From positions 62,001 through 126,000 of the forward strand of contig JACFNC010000001.1 of NCBI GenBank assembly GCA_019455065.1: a DNA stretch of 64,000 nucleotides, given 5' to 3'. This document shows positions 44,312-54,629 of this stretch, in pieces (the stretch's first letter is position 1; each line of letters opens with the position of its first letter). This stretch comes from Rhodospirillales bacterium (GTDB lineage: Bacteria > Pseudomonadota > Alphaproteobacteria > Rhodospirillales > Magnetospirillaceae). The position numbers were made by a program, and so were the translations under genes. The notes under the pieces are model-generated. The model was not told the origin of the DNA, searched no databases, and was given only the letters and a program-made list of their open reading frames with translations.

Positions 44312-45754
44312 ATGGAAGAAGTGAAGGCACAGCCGGCCCCGATGAACCAGCCCGTCAGCCCCCGCCTGATCGACCGCCTGCGCAGTCTGCGGACACTGTG
44401 GCGCGACATCGCCGGCAGCTCTCGGGAGGTGCCGACCGTGCGCCCGGACCTGCCGCCGGACGATGCCGACAGCCTGCGGGAGCAGCTGCGCGCCTGCCTG
44501 GTGGGGAAGGGTGGCGAGGTGTCGGCGCGGGCACGTGCGGCGGCGCTCGGGCGAAATTATCTCGGGCTTTCGGCCGAAGGTCGTGCGCGCTTCCTTGGGA
44601 TCCTGGCGGACGAGTTCGATACCGACGCCGAGGCGGTGGATGCGGCGATGGCACGGGTAGTGGCGGCGACGGCGCGCGGCGACCGGCAGGCGGCCGAGCG
44701 CGAATTGCGCCAAGCGTTGGAGGCCCCGCGCGTCCGTCTGCTGACGCAGTTCAACGCCCTTCCCGAGGGTGTGAAGTTCCTGGTCGACATGCGGGCCGAG
44801 TTGATCCGGCTGGCTCGCCAGGATGCCCGACTGCAGGGGTTGGAGGGCGATCTGAAGGCGCTGCTGGCCGGGTGGTTCGATGTGGGTTTCCTGGAACTCC
44901 GCCGCATCACTTGGCGGTCGCCCGCGCTGCTGCTCGAGAAGATCATCGCCTACGAGGCGGTCCACGCCATTCGAGGCTGGGAGGACTTGAAGAACCGGTT
45001 GGATTCCGACCGTCGCCTCTATGCCTTCTTCCATCCCCGCATGCCGGACGAGCCGCTGATCTTCGTCGAGGTCGCGCTGGTGCGCGGGATGGCCGGCAAT
45101 GTTCACGATCTGCTGGACGTGGCGGCACCGGTCGGAGATCCCACCCGCGCCGACACCGCGATCTTCTATTCGATCTCCAGCGCCCAGAAGGGACTGGCGG
45201 GAATAAGCTTTGGCAATTTCCTCATCAAGCGGGTGGTCGACAGCCTCGCCGGCGAGTTCCCCAACCTGCGCACCTTCGCCACCCTTTCGCCCATTCCCGG
45301 CTTCATGGACTGGCTGCGCGACAAGCTGAACCGGGGGGAACCCGGGCTGCTCACCGCGATGGAGCATCGCGCCGTGGCCGAGATCGCCGGAGGCGGCGGG
45401 GCCAAGGGCAGCCTCAAGGCGTGGCTGGCGGGCGGCGACTGGCATCTGAACCAGGACATCGCCGAGGCGTTGAAAGGGCCGCTGATGCGGCTGTGCACGC
45501 GCTACCTGGCAGTCGAGAAGCGGCCCGACGGCCGTGCCCTCGATCCGGTGGCGCATTTCCATCTAAGCAACGGCGCACGCATGGAACGGCTCAACTGGAT
45601 GGCCGACACCAGCCCGAAGGGCCTTCGCGAATCCGCGGCGATGATGATGAATTTCCTGTACAAGCTGGACGACATCGAGGCCAACCACGAGGCCTATAGC
45701 GGCCAGGGCAAGATCACGATGTCGTCGGCGATGCGCGCCCTCCTCAAGGGCTGA
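44312..45754 (+). CDS. Malonyl-CoA decarboxylase
   Basis: A 480-residue enzyme that turns malonyl-CoA into acetyl-CoA. The N-terminal helical domain is followed by the GNAT-like catalytic domain with FYSISSAQKGLAGISFGNFL and the catalytic region VAHFHLSNGARMERLNWMAD. It is a single-polypeptide MCD, not the multi-subunit Mdc type. AGGAG precedes the ATG. It is 58 bases downstream of nnr and may share its transcript. Confidence 0.93.
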   Translation: MEEVKAQPAPMNQPVSPRLIDRLRSLRTLWRDIAGSSREVPTVRPDLPPDDADSLREQLRACLVGKGGEVSARARAAALGRNYLGLSAEGRARFLGILADEFDTDAEAVDAAMARVVAATARGDRQAAERELRQALEAPRVRLLTQFNALPEGVKFLVDMRAELIRLARQDARLQGLEGDLKALLAGWFDVGFLELRRITWRSPALLLEKIIAYEAVHAIRGWEDLKNRLDSDRRLYAFFHPRMPDEPLIFVEVALVRGMAGNVHDLLDVAAPVGDPTRADTAIFYSISSAQKGLAGISFGNFLIKRVVDSLAGEFPNLRTFATLSPIPGFMDWLRDKLNRGEPGLLTAMEHRAVAEIAGGGGAKGSLKAWLAGGDWHLNQDIAEALKGPLMRLCTRYLAVEKRPDGRALDPVAHFHLSNGARMERLNWMADTSPKGLRESAAMMMNFLYKLDDIEANHEAYSGQGKITMSSAMRALLKG

Positions 45755-45760
45755 AGGGGC

Positions 45761-46258
45761 CTATCCCCGAGACCCATTCGGGACCGCAAGGATGGCGCAG
45801 GTCGTGGTGCCGTGCGCATAGAGGCGGCCGGCTCGGTCGGTCAGCCGGCCCTCGGCCGTCGCAAGGGTGCGGCCGACGTGGATGATCCGCCCTTCCGCCA
45901 GCACCTCTCCGGTCGTTTCGGTAAGCGGGCGGACAAAGTTGATTTTGATCTCGACCGTCGTGTAGCCCCGTCCCGCCGGCTGCGTGGTCTGGACCGCGCA
46001 GGCCATGCAGGAGTCGAGCAGGGTGGCGGCGTAGCCGCCGTGCACCGAGCCGATCGGATTGTAGAAATCGAAATGCGGTTCGCCGGTGAACACCACCCGG
46101 CCTTCTTCGACCTCGGTGATGTGGAACCGCAACGCCCTGCTGATCGGCGGACGCGGCAACCGGCCCTCGACGATGGCGCGCAGGAAATCCAGGCCGCTCA
46201 TCTCGTTCAGCGTCTCCACCGGCGCAACGCCGACCCACGGCTCTTCCTGCTCGCTCAT
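45761..46258 (-). CDS. PaaI-type hotdog thioesterase
   Basis: A 165-residue protein with the hotdog signature FYNPIGSVHGGYAATLLDSC and a conserved Asp. It belongs to the PaaI/YbgC-like thioesterase superfamily and probably acts on an acyl-CoA. It lies 26 bases downstream of phaC on the same strand. A role in supplying or editing CoA intermediates is plausible but not shown. Confidence 0.88.
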   Translation of the reverse strand: MSEQEEPWVGVAPVETLNEMSGLDFLRAIVEGRLPRPPISRALRFHITEVEEGRVVFTGEPHFDFYNPIGSVHGGYAATLLDSCMACAVQTTQPAGRGYTTVEIKINFVRPLTETTGEVLAEGRIIHVGRTLATAEGRLTDRAGRLYAHGTTTCAILAVPNGSRG

Positions 46259-46284
46259 ATCCCTGTCCCATCTCCGCAAAAATG

Positions 46285-48078
46285 TCAGTCGTTCGCCCGG
46301 ACCTTGACGTAGCTGCCCGGGGCGTCCTCCAGCGGCGGCAGCACGCCGCCGCCCGGCATGCGGGCCGGCACCATGGCGCCGGCATGCTTGCCAACCCATT
46401 CCTGCCAGTCTGGCCACCAGGAACCCGGCGTCTCGGCCGCGTCGGCAAACCAGGCGTCGGGGTCGGGCCGCAGCTCGGGATTGGTCCAGTAGCAGTACTT
46501 GTTGGCCGAAGGCGGGTTGACCACGCCGGCGATGTGGCCGGACGCCGAAAGCACGAACCTGACCGGGCCCGAATAAAGCCGGGTGGCGGCGTAGGTCGAC
46601 TTCCAGGGCGCGATGTGGTCCTCCCTGGTCGACAGGATGTAGGTCGGCGTCTTGATCTTGCGCAGATCGATGGGGACGCCCCGCAGGCTGATGCCGCCCG
46701 GCTCCACAACTTTATTCAGATGATACATGTTCCGCAGATAGAAGCTGTGCATCATCATCGGCATCCGGGTGGAGTCCGCGTTCCAGTACAGCAGGTCGAA
46801 GGGGAAGGGCTCCTTGCCGAGCAGGTAGTTGTTCACCACGAACGACCAGATCAGGTCGTTGTCGCGCATCATGTTGAAGACCTGCGCCATGTGGCGGCCT
46901 TCCAGATACCCTTTCTGCTCCATGTGCTCTTCGAGCAGCCGTAATTGCTCCTCGTCGATGAAGACGTCCAACTCCCCGACCTCCGAAAAGTCCACCAGCG
47001 CGGTGAAGAAAGTTACGCTGGCAACGCGGCCGGCCTGCCGTTTGGCGGAGAGATAGGCGAGCGTGCAGGCGGTGAGGGTGCCGCCGATGCAGTACCCGAT
47101 CAGGTTGACGCGACGCTCGCCGGTGACCTTCTCGATCACGTTCATGGCCTCGATAGGCCCCTCGACCATGTAGTCCTCGAATTCCTTGTGGGCGAGCGTT
47201 TCGTCGGGATTGACCCAGGAGATGACAAACACGGTATGCCCCTGGTCGACCGCCCATTTGATGAAGGAGTTCTTCGGCCTGAGGTCCAGGATATAGAATT
47301 TGTTGATCCATGGCGGCACGATGAGCAACGGTCGTCGGAAAACCTTTCCCGTGCTCGGCGCATACTGGATCAACTGCATCAGGTCGTTCTGCCAGACCAC
47401 CTTGCCGGGGCTGACGGCGACGTTTTCGCCCAGCTTGAAGGCGTCGTAATCCGTCATGCTGATCGAGAGGCGCCCGTGGCCGCGCTCCAGATCGGCCAGC
47501 ATGTGGTCGAGACCCTTGACGAGGTTATCTCCGCTCGTCTCCATCGTCTTGCGCAGCGCCGCGGGATTGGTCAGCAGGAAATTGCTCGGCGCAAGGGCGT
47601 CGACGAACTGCCGGGTATAGAAGTCCAGCATCCGCGCCTTGTGCGGGTCCATGCCGTCGACCCGGCGCATCGTGCGTTGCAGCCAGCGCGAGGAAATCAG
47701 GTAGGCCTGCTTCATGTAGTCGAAGGCAACCTCGCTGTCCCAAGCCTCGTCGGCGAAGCGCTTGTCGCCTTTGTGGGGTACGGCCACCGGCTCGGCCGGC
47801 TCGCCGAGGACGCGCTTCGCCTCCGCCTGCCAAAGGAGCGAGAGGTCGCGCCAAAGTTCCATCTGGGCTTCGGCGAGCTTGCCGGGTTCGCTTGCTAGGC
47901 GGAACCACGCCTCCAGGAAGGTCTTTCCGACGACGCCGGGATCGGGGATTTGGAAGTTGTCGCTCTTGGCCTGCTGCGCCAGATAGTCGGTGGCGATCTT
48001 CTGGGTCCGCGCCGCGAATTCGGCGATCCGCTTCCAGACCTCCTCCGGCGGCATTTCTGGCGTTTTCCCGGCTGGCAC
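46285..48078 (-). CDS. phaC: Class I poly(3-hydroxyalkanoate) synthase
   Basis: A 597-residue PHA synthase that polymerises 3-hydroxyacyl-CoA into storage granules. The lipase-box-like motif is GYCIGG with the nucleophile C330. The Asp is in STREDHIAPW and the His is in SASGHIAGVVNPP. The N-terminal domain (IPDPGVVGKTFLEAWFRL) is of class I. It starts at a GTG preceded by AGGAGG; the longer frame upstream has no ribosome site. phaA, phaB and phaR are not in the window. Confidence 0.94.
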   Translation of the reverse strand: MPAGKTPEMPPEEVWKRIAEFAARTQKIATDYLAQQAKSDNFQIPDPGVVGKTFLEAWFRLASEPGKLAEAQMELWRDLSLLWQAEAKRVLGEPAEPVAVPHKGDKRFADEAWDSEVAFDYMKQAYLISSRWLQRTMRRVDGMDPHKARMLDFYTRQFVDALAPSNFLLTNPAALRKTMETSGDNLVKGLDHMLADLERGHGRLSISMTDYDAFKLGENVAVSPGKVVWQNDLMQLIQYAPSTGKVFRRPLLIVPPWINKFYILDLRPKNSFIKWAVDQGHTVFVISWVNPDETLAHKEFEDYMVEGPIEAMNVIEKVTGERRVNLIGYCIGGTLTACTLAYLSAKRQAGRVASVTFFTALVDFSEVGELDVFIDEEQLRLLEEHMEQKGYLEGRHMAQVFNMMRDNDLIWSFVVNNYLLGKEPFPFDLLYWNADSTRMPMMMHSFYLRNMYHLNKVVEPGGISLRGVPIDLRKIKTPTYILSTREDHIAPWKSTYAATRLYSGPVRFVLSASGHIAGVVNPPSANKYCYWTNPELRPDPDAWFADAAETPGSWWPDWQEWVGKHAGAMVPARMPGGGVLPPLEDAPGSYVKVRAND

Positions 48079-48184
48079 GGCTGGCCTCCTGACAGTGCGC
48101 CGGCCCAGTATAGGGGCGTCGCCCGAACTGCACAATTTTCGATACTTCAGGGGCCTAGCAGGACGGACGGGGCAGGGGGCTTGG

Positions 48185-48604
48185 TCAGCTTCGCTCGACG
48201 GCGGGCGCCCTGTTGACCAGGAAGGCCCCCAGCCGCTTGTCGGCGCCGAGCATGTGGGTGGTCAGCCAGCCGCCCAGGAAATCCATCACCTCGAGTGTGA
48301 GATCGAGTTCGCGTGCATCGACCTTTTTCTTGAACGTCAGCAACTTGCGCAACAAGTCCTGATGTTCGAGCATATGTTCCCGGATTTCGGGGTAGTCATG
48401 TCGCCGCATGACCTCCTCCTCGTCACGGAAGTGCTCGCGCGTGTAGTCGAGCAGGCTTTCGACGGTGCGGGCCAGCACCTCCTTGCTGTCGTCGGCGTCG
48501 ACGGCCTCGTACAACCCATCGAGCATCGCCACGAGCCGGCGATGGTCGACGTCGATAACCTCGACCCCGACGCTCAAGGTCTCTTCCCACCGAATGGCAG
48601 ACAT
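48185..48604 (-). CDS. Bacteriohemerythrin
   Basis: A 139-residue single-domain hemerythrin that binds oxygen at a diiron site. Ligands are visible in DVDHRRLV, REHFRDEEEVMRRHDYPEI, REHMLEHQDLL and THMLGADKRLG. It is a soluble, monocistronic protein and may deliver or sense oxygen for the many oxygenases of this organism. Confidence 0.93.
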   Translation of the reverse strand: MSAIRWEETLSVGVEVIDVDHRRLVAMLDGLYEAVDADDSKEVLARTVESLLDYTREHFRDEEEVMRRHDYPEIREHMLEHQDLLRKLLTFKKKVDARELDLTLEVMDFLGGWLTTHMLGADKRLGAFLVNRAPAVERS

Positions 48605-48850
48605 GGCGACTCCTTTGCGGCCGCGCCGATGGACGGGGCGGCAGAGAATAGCGCATTCGCTTGGCGCCGTACAAAACGTTCGTCAAGAGAGCATCAGGAA
48701 CCGCCCGCGCTCATCCTACGTTGACGAAGGCGACAGTCCGGCATCACGCGTTAAAGCCAAGCTGGGCATCGCCGCGGTGGTGCTCGGAGGGCGCCGGATA
48801 GGGCTCGGCGACGGCGACGTCTCACCGGTGCATTCGAAAGTGGCGAGGAC

Positions 48851-49024
48851 ATGGAAATTCGCGAAATCAACAACGACCAGGACCACCGCGCCGCTCTGGC
48901 CGAAATCGAAAGCCTCAGGGATGCGCCTCCGGGATCCGATGGGGCGACGCGCCGCGGCGTGCTCCTCGCCCTGGTCGCGCAGTACGAATCGCGGGGGCGT
49001 CCGAAGCGTGACCAGGAGCGCTGA
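48851..49024 (+). CDS. HigA-antitoxin-like N-terminal domain fragment
   Basis: A 57-residue protein (MEIREINNDQDHRAALAEIE, then LRDAPPGSDGATRRGVLLAL and VAQYESRG). The pattern matches the N-terminal segment of HigA-type antitoxins (DxxAALxEIExLxDAxPG ... LxxLVxxYE). The helix-turn-helix domain that should follow is replaced by a short basic end. No toxin gene is next to it. It may be a remnant or a small stand-alone protein. The 246 bases upstream hold no gene I can support. Confidence 0.55.
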   Translation: MEIREINNDQDHRAALAEIESLRDAPPGSDGATRRGVLLALVAQYESRGRPKRDQER

Positions 49025-49225
49025 TCAGGCGCCCCCTATCTCTTCGATGACGAAGCCGGTGCCTCCGCAGTTCTCGCACTCGCGGCCATTGAGACGGCCG
49101 CTTCCGCGGCATACCCGACAAATGTTTTCGCCCGTGCCCTCGGTTCCGGGGGGCGCCTGATCACCGGGATTGAGAATTCGTCGCCCGGTTTGGGGTTCGG
49201 GGGTTCCGGTGCGTCTGCTGGTCAT
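49025..49225 (-). CDS. Small DnaJ-type zinc-ribbon protein
   Basis: A 66-residue protein with a disordered polar start and two CxxCxGxG-like units (CRVCRGSGRLNG and CENCGGTGFV), as in the zinc centre of DnaJ. Only one zinc would be bound. GGAGG precedes the ATG. It ends base to base with the convergent HigA-like gene. Its function is unknown. Confidence 0.75.
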   Translation of the reverse strand: MTSRRTGTPEPQTGRRILNPGDQAPPGTEGTGENICRVCRGSGRLNGRECENCGGTGFVIEEIGGA

Positions 49226-49284
49226 GGCGTGAACCTCCAGCGGCTTACCCCCTGTGTACACCCGCCGCGCGAGCGATGTTCCCT

Positions 49285-49854
49285 TTACGCCGCCAGCGAA
49301 TACCGCCAGATCGAGGCGGGCGGGACGTTTTGCCATACCCGGCCCATTCGCTCGGCGCGCACACCCGTTTCGCGAAGGATATCGAAGGGGATCGGCGAAA
49401 ACAGGCTGTAGGTGAACTGCACCAGCGGGCCGCCTTCCATCACCGAGAGGCATTTTTCGAGCAACGCCTGCCGACGCTCCGGCGGCTGGGTCAGCAGCGG
49501 CAGGCCGGAGGCGATGCCGCGGACCGCGGTGACGCCGGCATGTTGGAGAACCTGGTCGAGCCGGAAGGCGTCGCCTTGAACGACGGTGATCGCGGGGAAC
49601 CTGCGCTCGATCACACGGCACATGGCGGGATCTATTTCGACGACGACCACGCCATCCTGCCCCGCGGCCTTCACCAGTTCCGAGGTGATGGCGCCGGTGC
49701 CTCCTCCCAACTCGACCACGACGCCAGGGCCGTCCGCGAGGGTGGCCGAAGCCATGCGCTCGGCCAGTTTCCGCCCGCTGGGAGCCACGGCCCCGACGCG
49801 CCCCGGGGCGGATAGCCAGCGGCTGAGGAAAAGGCTGGTACTGGCCAGGGCCAT
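49285..49854 (-). CDS. PmtA-like SAM-dependent methyltransferase
   Basis: A 189-residue class I methyltransferase. Motif I is VVVELGGGTGAITSELVKA, followed by VVEIDPAMCRVIERRFP. It resembles the Rhodobacter-type phosphatidylethanolamine N-methyltransferase, with the typical hydrophobic N-terminal helix (STSLFLSRWLSAPGRVGAVA) and a C-terminal W-R-Y segment. rRNA adenine dimethylase-like methyltransferases share these motifs, so the substrate remains probable only. Confidence 0.8.
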   Translation of the reverse strand: MALASTSLFLSRWLSAPGRVGAVAPSGRKLAERMASATLADGPGVVVELGGGTGAITSELVKAAGQDGVVVVEIDPAMCRVIERRFPAITVVQGDAFRLDQVLQHAGVTAVRGIASGLPLLTQPPERRQALLEKCLSVMEGGPLVQFTYSLFSPIPFDILRETGVRAERMGRVWQNVPPASIWRYSLAA

Positions 49855-50043
49855 GTTCGAGGTCTCCGCGTGCGTTGGATGAGCGGAACTAAGCCAGATT
49901 CGCGAAACGATCAAGCTATTCGTTGCGGGGGACGGCTTCAAAACTACGGGATGGAGGCGTCGCCTGCCTCGGAAAACCCGGCAGTTGGGCCGGGGTTTCC
50001 GGATAGTCGCCGACGCGCCATATTTCTTGACGGAGGTGGGAAT

Positions 50044-50421
50044 TTGGCTTTTCGCATCTTGGGCATCGACCACGTCGTCATCCGCGTGCGCGACATGGAC
50101 GCCGCACTGCGGTTCTACCGGGACGCGCTCGGTTGCCGGGAGGAACGGCGCATCGAGGGGATCGGCCTTGTCCAACTGCGGGCCGGCTCGTCACTGATTG
50201 ATCTCATGCCCGCCGAACCTCAGGGCGCGGGCAGGAACGTGGAGCACGTCGCGCTCCTCGTCGACGATTTCGACGAAGCCGCCATTCGAGGCCACCTCGT
50301 GCGCCACGGCTTCCCGCCCGGACCCGTCGAAACCCGCTATGGGGCCGCAGGGCAGGGGCCTTCGATGTACGTGACCGACCCGGACGGCAACGTGATCGAA
50401 CTCAAAGGCCGACTGTCCTGA
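50044..50421 (+). CDS. VOC family (glyoxalase-fold) protein
   Basis: A 125-residue protein with a single glyoxalase/bleomycin-resistance fold. Metal-site residues are in GIDHVVIRVRDM (His), VEHVALLVDDF (His) and DGNVIELKG (Glu). I chose the TTG at 50044 because a strong GGAGG lies seven bases before it and the family's conserved sequence starts there. Its last 20 bases overlap the convergent Rrf2 gene. Confidence 0.82.
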   Translation: MAFRILGIDHVVIRVRDMDAALRFYRDALGCREERRIEGIGLVQLRAGSSLIDLMPAEPQGAGRNVEHVALLVDDFDEAAIRGHLVRHGFPPGPVETRYGAAGQGPSMYVTDPDGNVIELKGRLS

Positions 50422-50866
50422 GGGCGAGGTCGGGCGCCTGCCTTCCCACCCAGCGGGTGCGCTGGCGCTGAATCAGCTTGATCATCGTGTCGAGGGTGAT
50501 CGAGCTCAGCGTGGCGCGCGCGGTGTCCTCGATTTCTTCCAGCACCTGGCGAAGCGCCATTCCTTCGGGCGTCGTCTCGCCCGGTTCATGCTCCCCCGCC
50601 GAGATCGAGTCGATGGTTTCGAAAAGGCGGATGACGTCGAGAAGAGTCGTCCGTTTCGGGTTGCCCGAAAAACGGTAACCGCCCCCGGCGCCGCGCACCG
50701 CCTCGACCAACCCTTCGCGGCCAAGGCTGCGCAAGACCTTCGCCAGATGGTTGAGCGAAATGCCATACTTGTCGGCGATCTCCGATGCCGACATCTGCCG
50801 CTGCGGATCGGCCGCCAATTCAAGGACGGCGTAGAGGGCGCAGCGGGTCGCCTTCTGCAACTTCAT
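50402..50866 (-). CDS. Rrf2 family transcriptional regulator without iron-sulfur cysteines
   Basis: A 154-residue winged-helix regulator. The DNA-binding part has MSASEIADKYGISLNHLAKV and GGGYRFSGNPKRTTLLDVI. In IscR, NsrR and RsrR three cysteines bind a cluster near residues 90-110. Here that loop (ISAGEHEPGETTPEG) has none, and the only Cys is C9. It must sense by another means. It overlaps the GNAT gene (ATGA), and the pair is divergent from the box operon, so it is a candidate box regulator. Confidence 0.88.
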   Translation of the reverse strand: MKLQKATRCALYAVLELAADPQRQMSASEIADKYGISLNHLAKVLRSLGREGLVEAVRGAGGGYRFSGNPKRTTLLDVIRLFETIDSISAGEHEPGETTPEGMALRQVLEEIEDTARATLSSITLDTMIKLIQRQRTRWVGRQAPDLALRTVGL

Positions 50867-51369
50867 TCGTCGAGATCCATCTCAAGTTCGATGAACGGTC
50901 CGGCCATCATTCCCTGGCTTCGGAAGAACGACATCAGCAGGGTATTGTCGCGGGCGATCATGGTGCGCACCTTGCCCACCCCGGCTTCTCGGAAACGCGT
51001 GGTGATCGCCTCGAACAGCGTCGTCCCGATGCGCCCCAGGCGGGTGCCCGGCTTCACGGTGACACCGAAGATCCAGCCACATGGCGGCGAGCCGAATTCC
51101 CAGGCACGAACTTCGCCGATGATGTACCCCACCAGGGCGTCATCCGTCTCCGCCACGAAGAAAAAGCGGTTGCGGCCCCGGTTCACGTAGCGGTCGAACA
51201 AATCGTTCCAATATTCCGGCTTTGCCAGGCCCGTGATGTCCCGATCCAGTTCGATCACCGACGGAAGGTCGGACGACGTGGCGGCACGAACCCGAAACCC
51301 TGCATCCTGCGCGGGAACCATGTGCTGCATGGCTGCCTTTCTTCCGAAACCTGCGATCTCTTGTTCCAT
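50863..51369 (-). CDS. GNAT family N-acetyltransferase
   Basis: A 168-residue acetyltransferase with the acetyl-CoA loop in IFGVTVKPGTRLGRIGTTLF and a following helix. The substrate is unknown. Two other in-frame ATGs occur at codons 14 and 17. It is co-transcribed with the Rrf2 gene (ATGA overlap) and divergent from boxC. Together they may be a two-gene regulatory module for benzoate metabolism, which is inference. Confidence 0.85.
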   Translation of the reverse strand: MEQEIAGFGRKAAMQHMVPAQDAGFRVRAATSSDLPSVIELDRDITGLAKPEYWNDLFDRYVNRGRNRFFFVAETDDALVGYIIGEVRAWEFGSPPCGWIFGVTVKPGTRLGRIGTTLFEAITTRFREAGVGKVRTMIARDNTLLMSFFRSQGMMAGPFIELEMDLDE

Positions 51370-51411
51370 CCATGGCGCCTACCTTTCCCCCTAGGGTTGA
51401 GCGGCGACCGG

Positions 51412-51440
51412 TTGACAGTATGGATAAATTGGACTAATTT
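51412..51440 (+). promoter_or_regulatory. Sigma-70-type promoter with overlapping palindrome upstream of boxC
   Basis: A perfect -35 hexamer TTGACA (51412-51417), a 17-base spacer and a -10 of TAATTT (51435-51440) precede boxC by about 60 bases. The palindrome AAATT-GGACT-AATTT (51426-51440) covers the -10 and is a good operator candidate for the divergently encoded Rrf2 protein. Confidence 0.65.
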
Positions 51441-51499
51441 AAAAATAGGTATTTCAGTGCCAAATTACCATAACTTCCTGCCGTACCGATAGGCTGACG

Positions 51500-53179
51500 A
51501 TGAGCGAGGCCAGAGTGACCAAAGAGAATGCGATTGATTTTGCGACGCATCCCGATAGATACCGTCATTGGAGGTTGAGCGTCGATGGCGCTGTGGCCAC
51601 TCTGGCGCTCGACGTCCAGGAGGACGGGGGGCTGCGTCCAGGCTATGCCCTGAAGCTCAACTCGTACGATCTGGGAGTGGACATCGAACTCTACGACGCC
51701 GTTCAGCGGCTTCGTTTCGAACATCCCGAGGTGGCGGCGGTGATCGTCACGTCGGCCAAGGACCGTGTGTTCTGCGCCGGCGCCAATATCGCCATGCTGG
51801 GCCAGTCGAGCCACGGCCACAAGGTGAACTTCTGCAAGTTCACCAACGAGACCCGGAACGCCATCGAGGACGCCAGCCGCTTTTCCGGCCAGACCTGGCT
51901 CTGCGCCATCAACGGCACGGCCGCCGGCGGAGGGTACGAACTGGCGCTGGCCACCGACCACATCATCATGGCCGACGATGGCTCGACCGCGGTGTCGCTG
52001 CCCGAGGTGCCGCTGCTGGCGGTGTTGCCGGGCACCGGCGGCCTGACCCGCCTGGTCGACAAGCGCATGGTGCGGCGCGACCGTGCCGATTTCTTCTGCA
52101 CCGTCACCGAGGGAGTGAAGGGCGGCCGAGCCGTTGACTGGCGTCTCGTCGACGAGGTGGTGCCGCGCAGCCGGCTGATCGAGGTGGCGCGGCAGCGAGC
52201 CGAGGAATTCGCGCAGCGATCTGATCGCCCGCGCGGCGCCAAAGGCGTCGAACTCACGCCCCTCAACCGGCTGATCAAAGGCGATTCCGTGACCTACGAT
52301 AACGTCGAGGCCGCGATCGACCGGGACGCCGGCTCGGTGTCCATCACCGTCCGCGGACCGCGGCGCGCCCTGCCCGCCGACGCCGCCGGCATACATGCCG
52401 AGGGCGTGGCGTTCTGGCCGTTGGCCGTCGCGCGCGAGTTGGACGACCTGATCCTGCATCTGCGCTTCAACGAACCCGAGATCGGTACCTGGGTGCTGCG
52501 CACCGAGGGCGATCCCGACCTTGTGGCGGCGGCGGATGCCCTGCTGTTGGCGCATGCCGACGATTGGCTGGTCCGCGAGACCGTGCTCTTCCTGAAACGC
52601 ACCTTCAAACGTCTCGATGTCACGTCGCGCAGCCTGATCGCTCTGATCGAGCCGGGAAGCTGCTTTGTGGGAACCCTGCTGGAACTCGCCCTGGCGGCCG
52701 ACCGCAGCTACATGTTGGACGGCACCTTCGAGGACAGCAACCTGCCCCCACCCACGATACGGTTGAGCGGCATGAACTTCGGACCGCTGCCGATGCCCAA
52801 CGACCTTACCCGGCTGGCCAGCCGCTTCCTGGCTGAGCCCGGGCGGGTGCACGCGCTGGCGGGCCGCCTTGGCGAGGACGTCGACGCCGCGGCGGCCGAG
52901 GAACTGGGGCTGGTGACCTTCGCTCCCGACGACATCGATTGGGAGGACGAGGTGCGTATCGCGGTCGAGGAGCGCGCGAGCTTCTCGCCGGACGCCATGA
53001 CCGGAATGGAGGCCAACCTGCGCTTCGCCGGCCCCGAAACCATGGAAAGCAAGATCTTCGGCCGCCTGTCCGCTTGGCAGAACTGGATCTTCCAGCGCCC
53101 GAACGCGGTTGGCGAGGTCGGCGCCCTCAAGCTTTACGGCACCGGCAAGCGTAGTGAATACGACAGGAAACGGGTGTGA
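51500..53179 (+). CDS. boxC: 2,3-epoxybenzoyl-CoA dihydrolase
   Basis: A 559-residue double-crotonase-fold enzyme. It opens the ring of 2,3-epoxybenzoyl-CoA with water, giving 3,4-didehydroadipyl-CoA semialdehyde and formate. The first crotonase half has SAKDRVFCAGANIAMLG and INGTAAGGGYELALATDHII; the second covers residues about 300-520. Its length is usual for BoxC. The stop overlaps the boxB start region by a few bases. Confidence 0.95.
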   Translation: MSEARVTKENAIDFATHPDRYRHWRLSVDGAVATLALDVQEDGGLRPGYALKLNSYDLGVDIELYDAVQRLRFEHPEVAAVIVTSAKDRVFCAGANIAMLGQSSHGHKVNFCKFTNETRNAIEDASRFSGQTWLCAINGTAAGGGYELALATDHIIMADDGSTAVSLPEVPLLAVLPGTGGLTRLVDKRMVRRDRADFFCTVTEGVKGGRAVDWRLVDEVVPRSRLIEVARQRAEEFAQRSDRPRGAKGVELTPLNRLIKGDSVTYDNVEAAIDRDAGSVSITVRGPRRALPADAAGIHAEGVAFWPLAVARELDDLILHLRFNEPEIGTWVLRTEGDPDLVAAADALLLAHADDWLVRETVLFLKRTFKRLDVTSRSLIALIEPGSCFVGTLLELALAADRSYMLDGTFEDSNLPPPTIRLSGMNFGPLPMPNDLTRLASRFLAEPGRVHALAGRLGEDVDAAAAEELGLVTFAPDDIDWEDEVRIAVEERASFSPDAMTGMEANLRFAGPETMESKIFGRLSAWQNWIFQRPNAVGEVGALKLYGTGKRSEYDRKRV

Positions 53180-53181
53180 TC

Positions 53182-54597
<1,416 letters not shown>

Positions 54598-54607
54598 CCA
54601 AAGTCAA

Positions 54608-54629
54608 GGACGCCGCGCGAGCGGCGTCC
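54608..54629 (+). promoter_or_regulatory. Perfect hairpin between boxB and benzoate-CoA ligase gene
   Basis: A nine-pair perfect stem GGACGCCGC/GCGGCGTCC with a GCGA tetraloop lies 10 bases after the boxB stop. It is followed by an A-rich tract, not a U-tract, so it is more likely an mRNA-processing or stability element than a terminator. Confidence 0.6.

Noticed and set aside
51434-52852. Minus-strand open frame opposite boxC
   Set aside because: Its composition is that of an antisense reading of boxC, and boxC is unambiguous.
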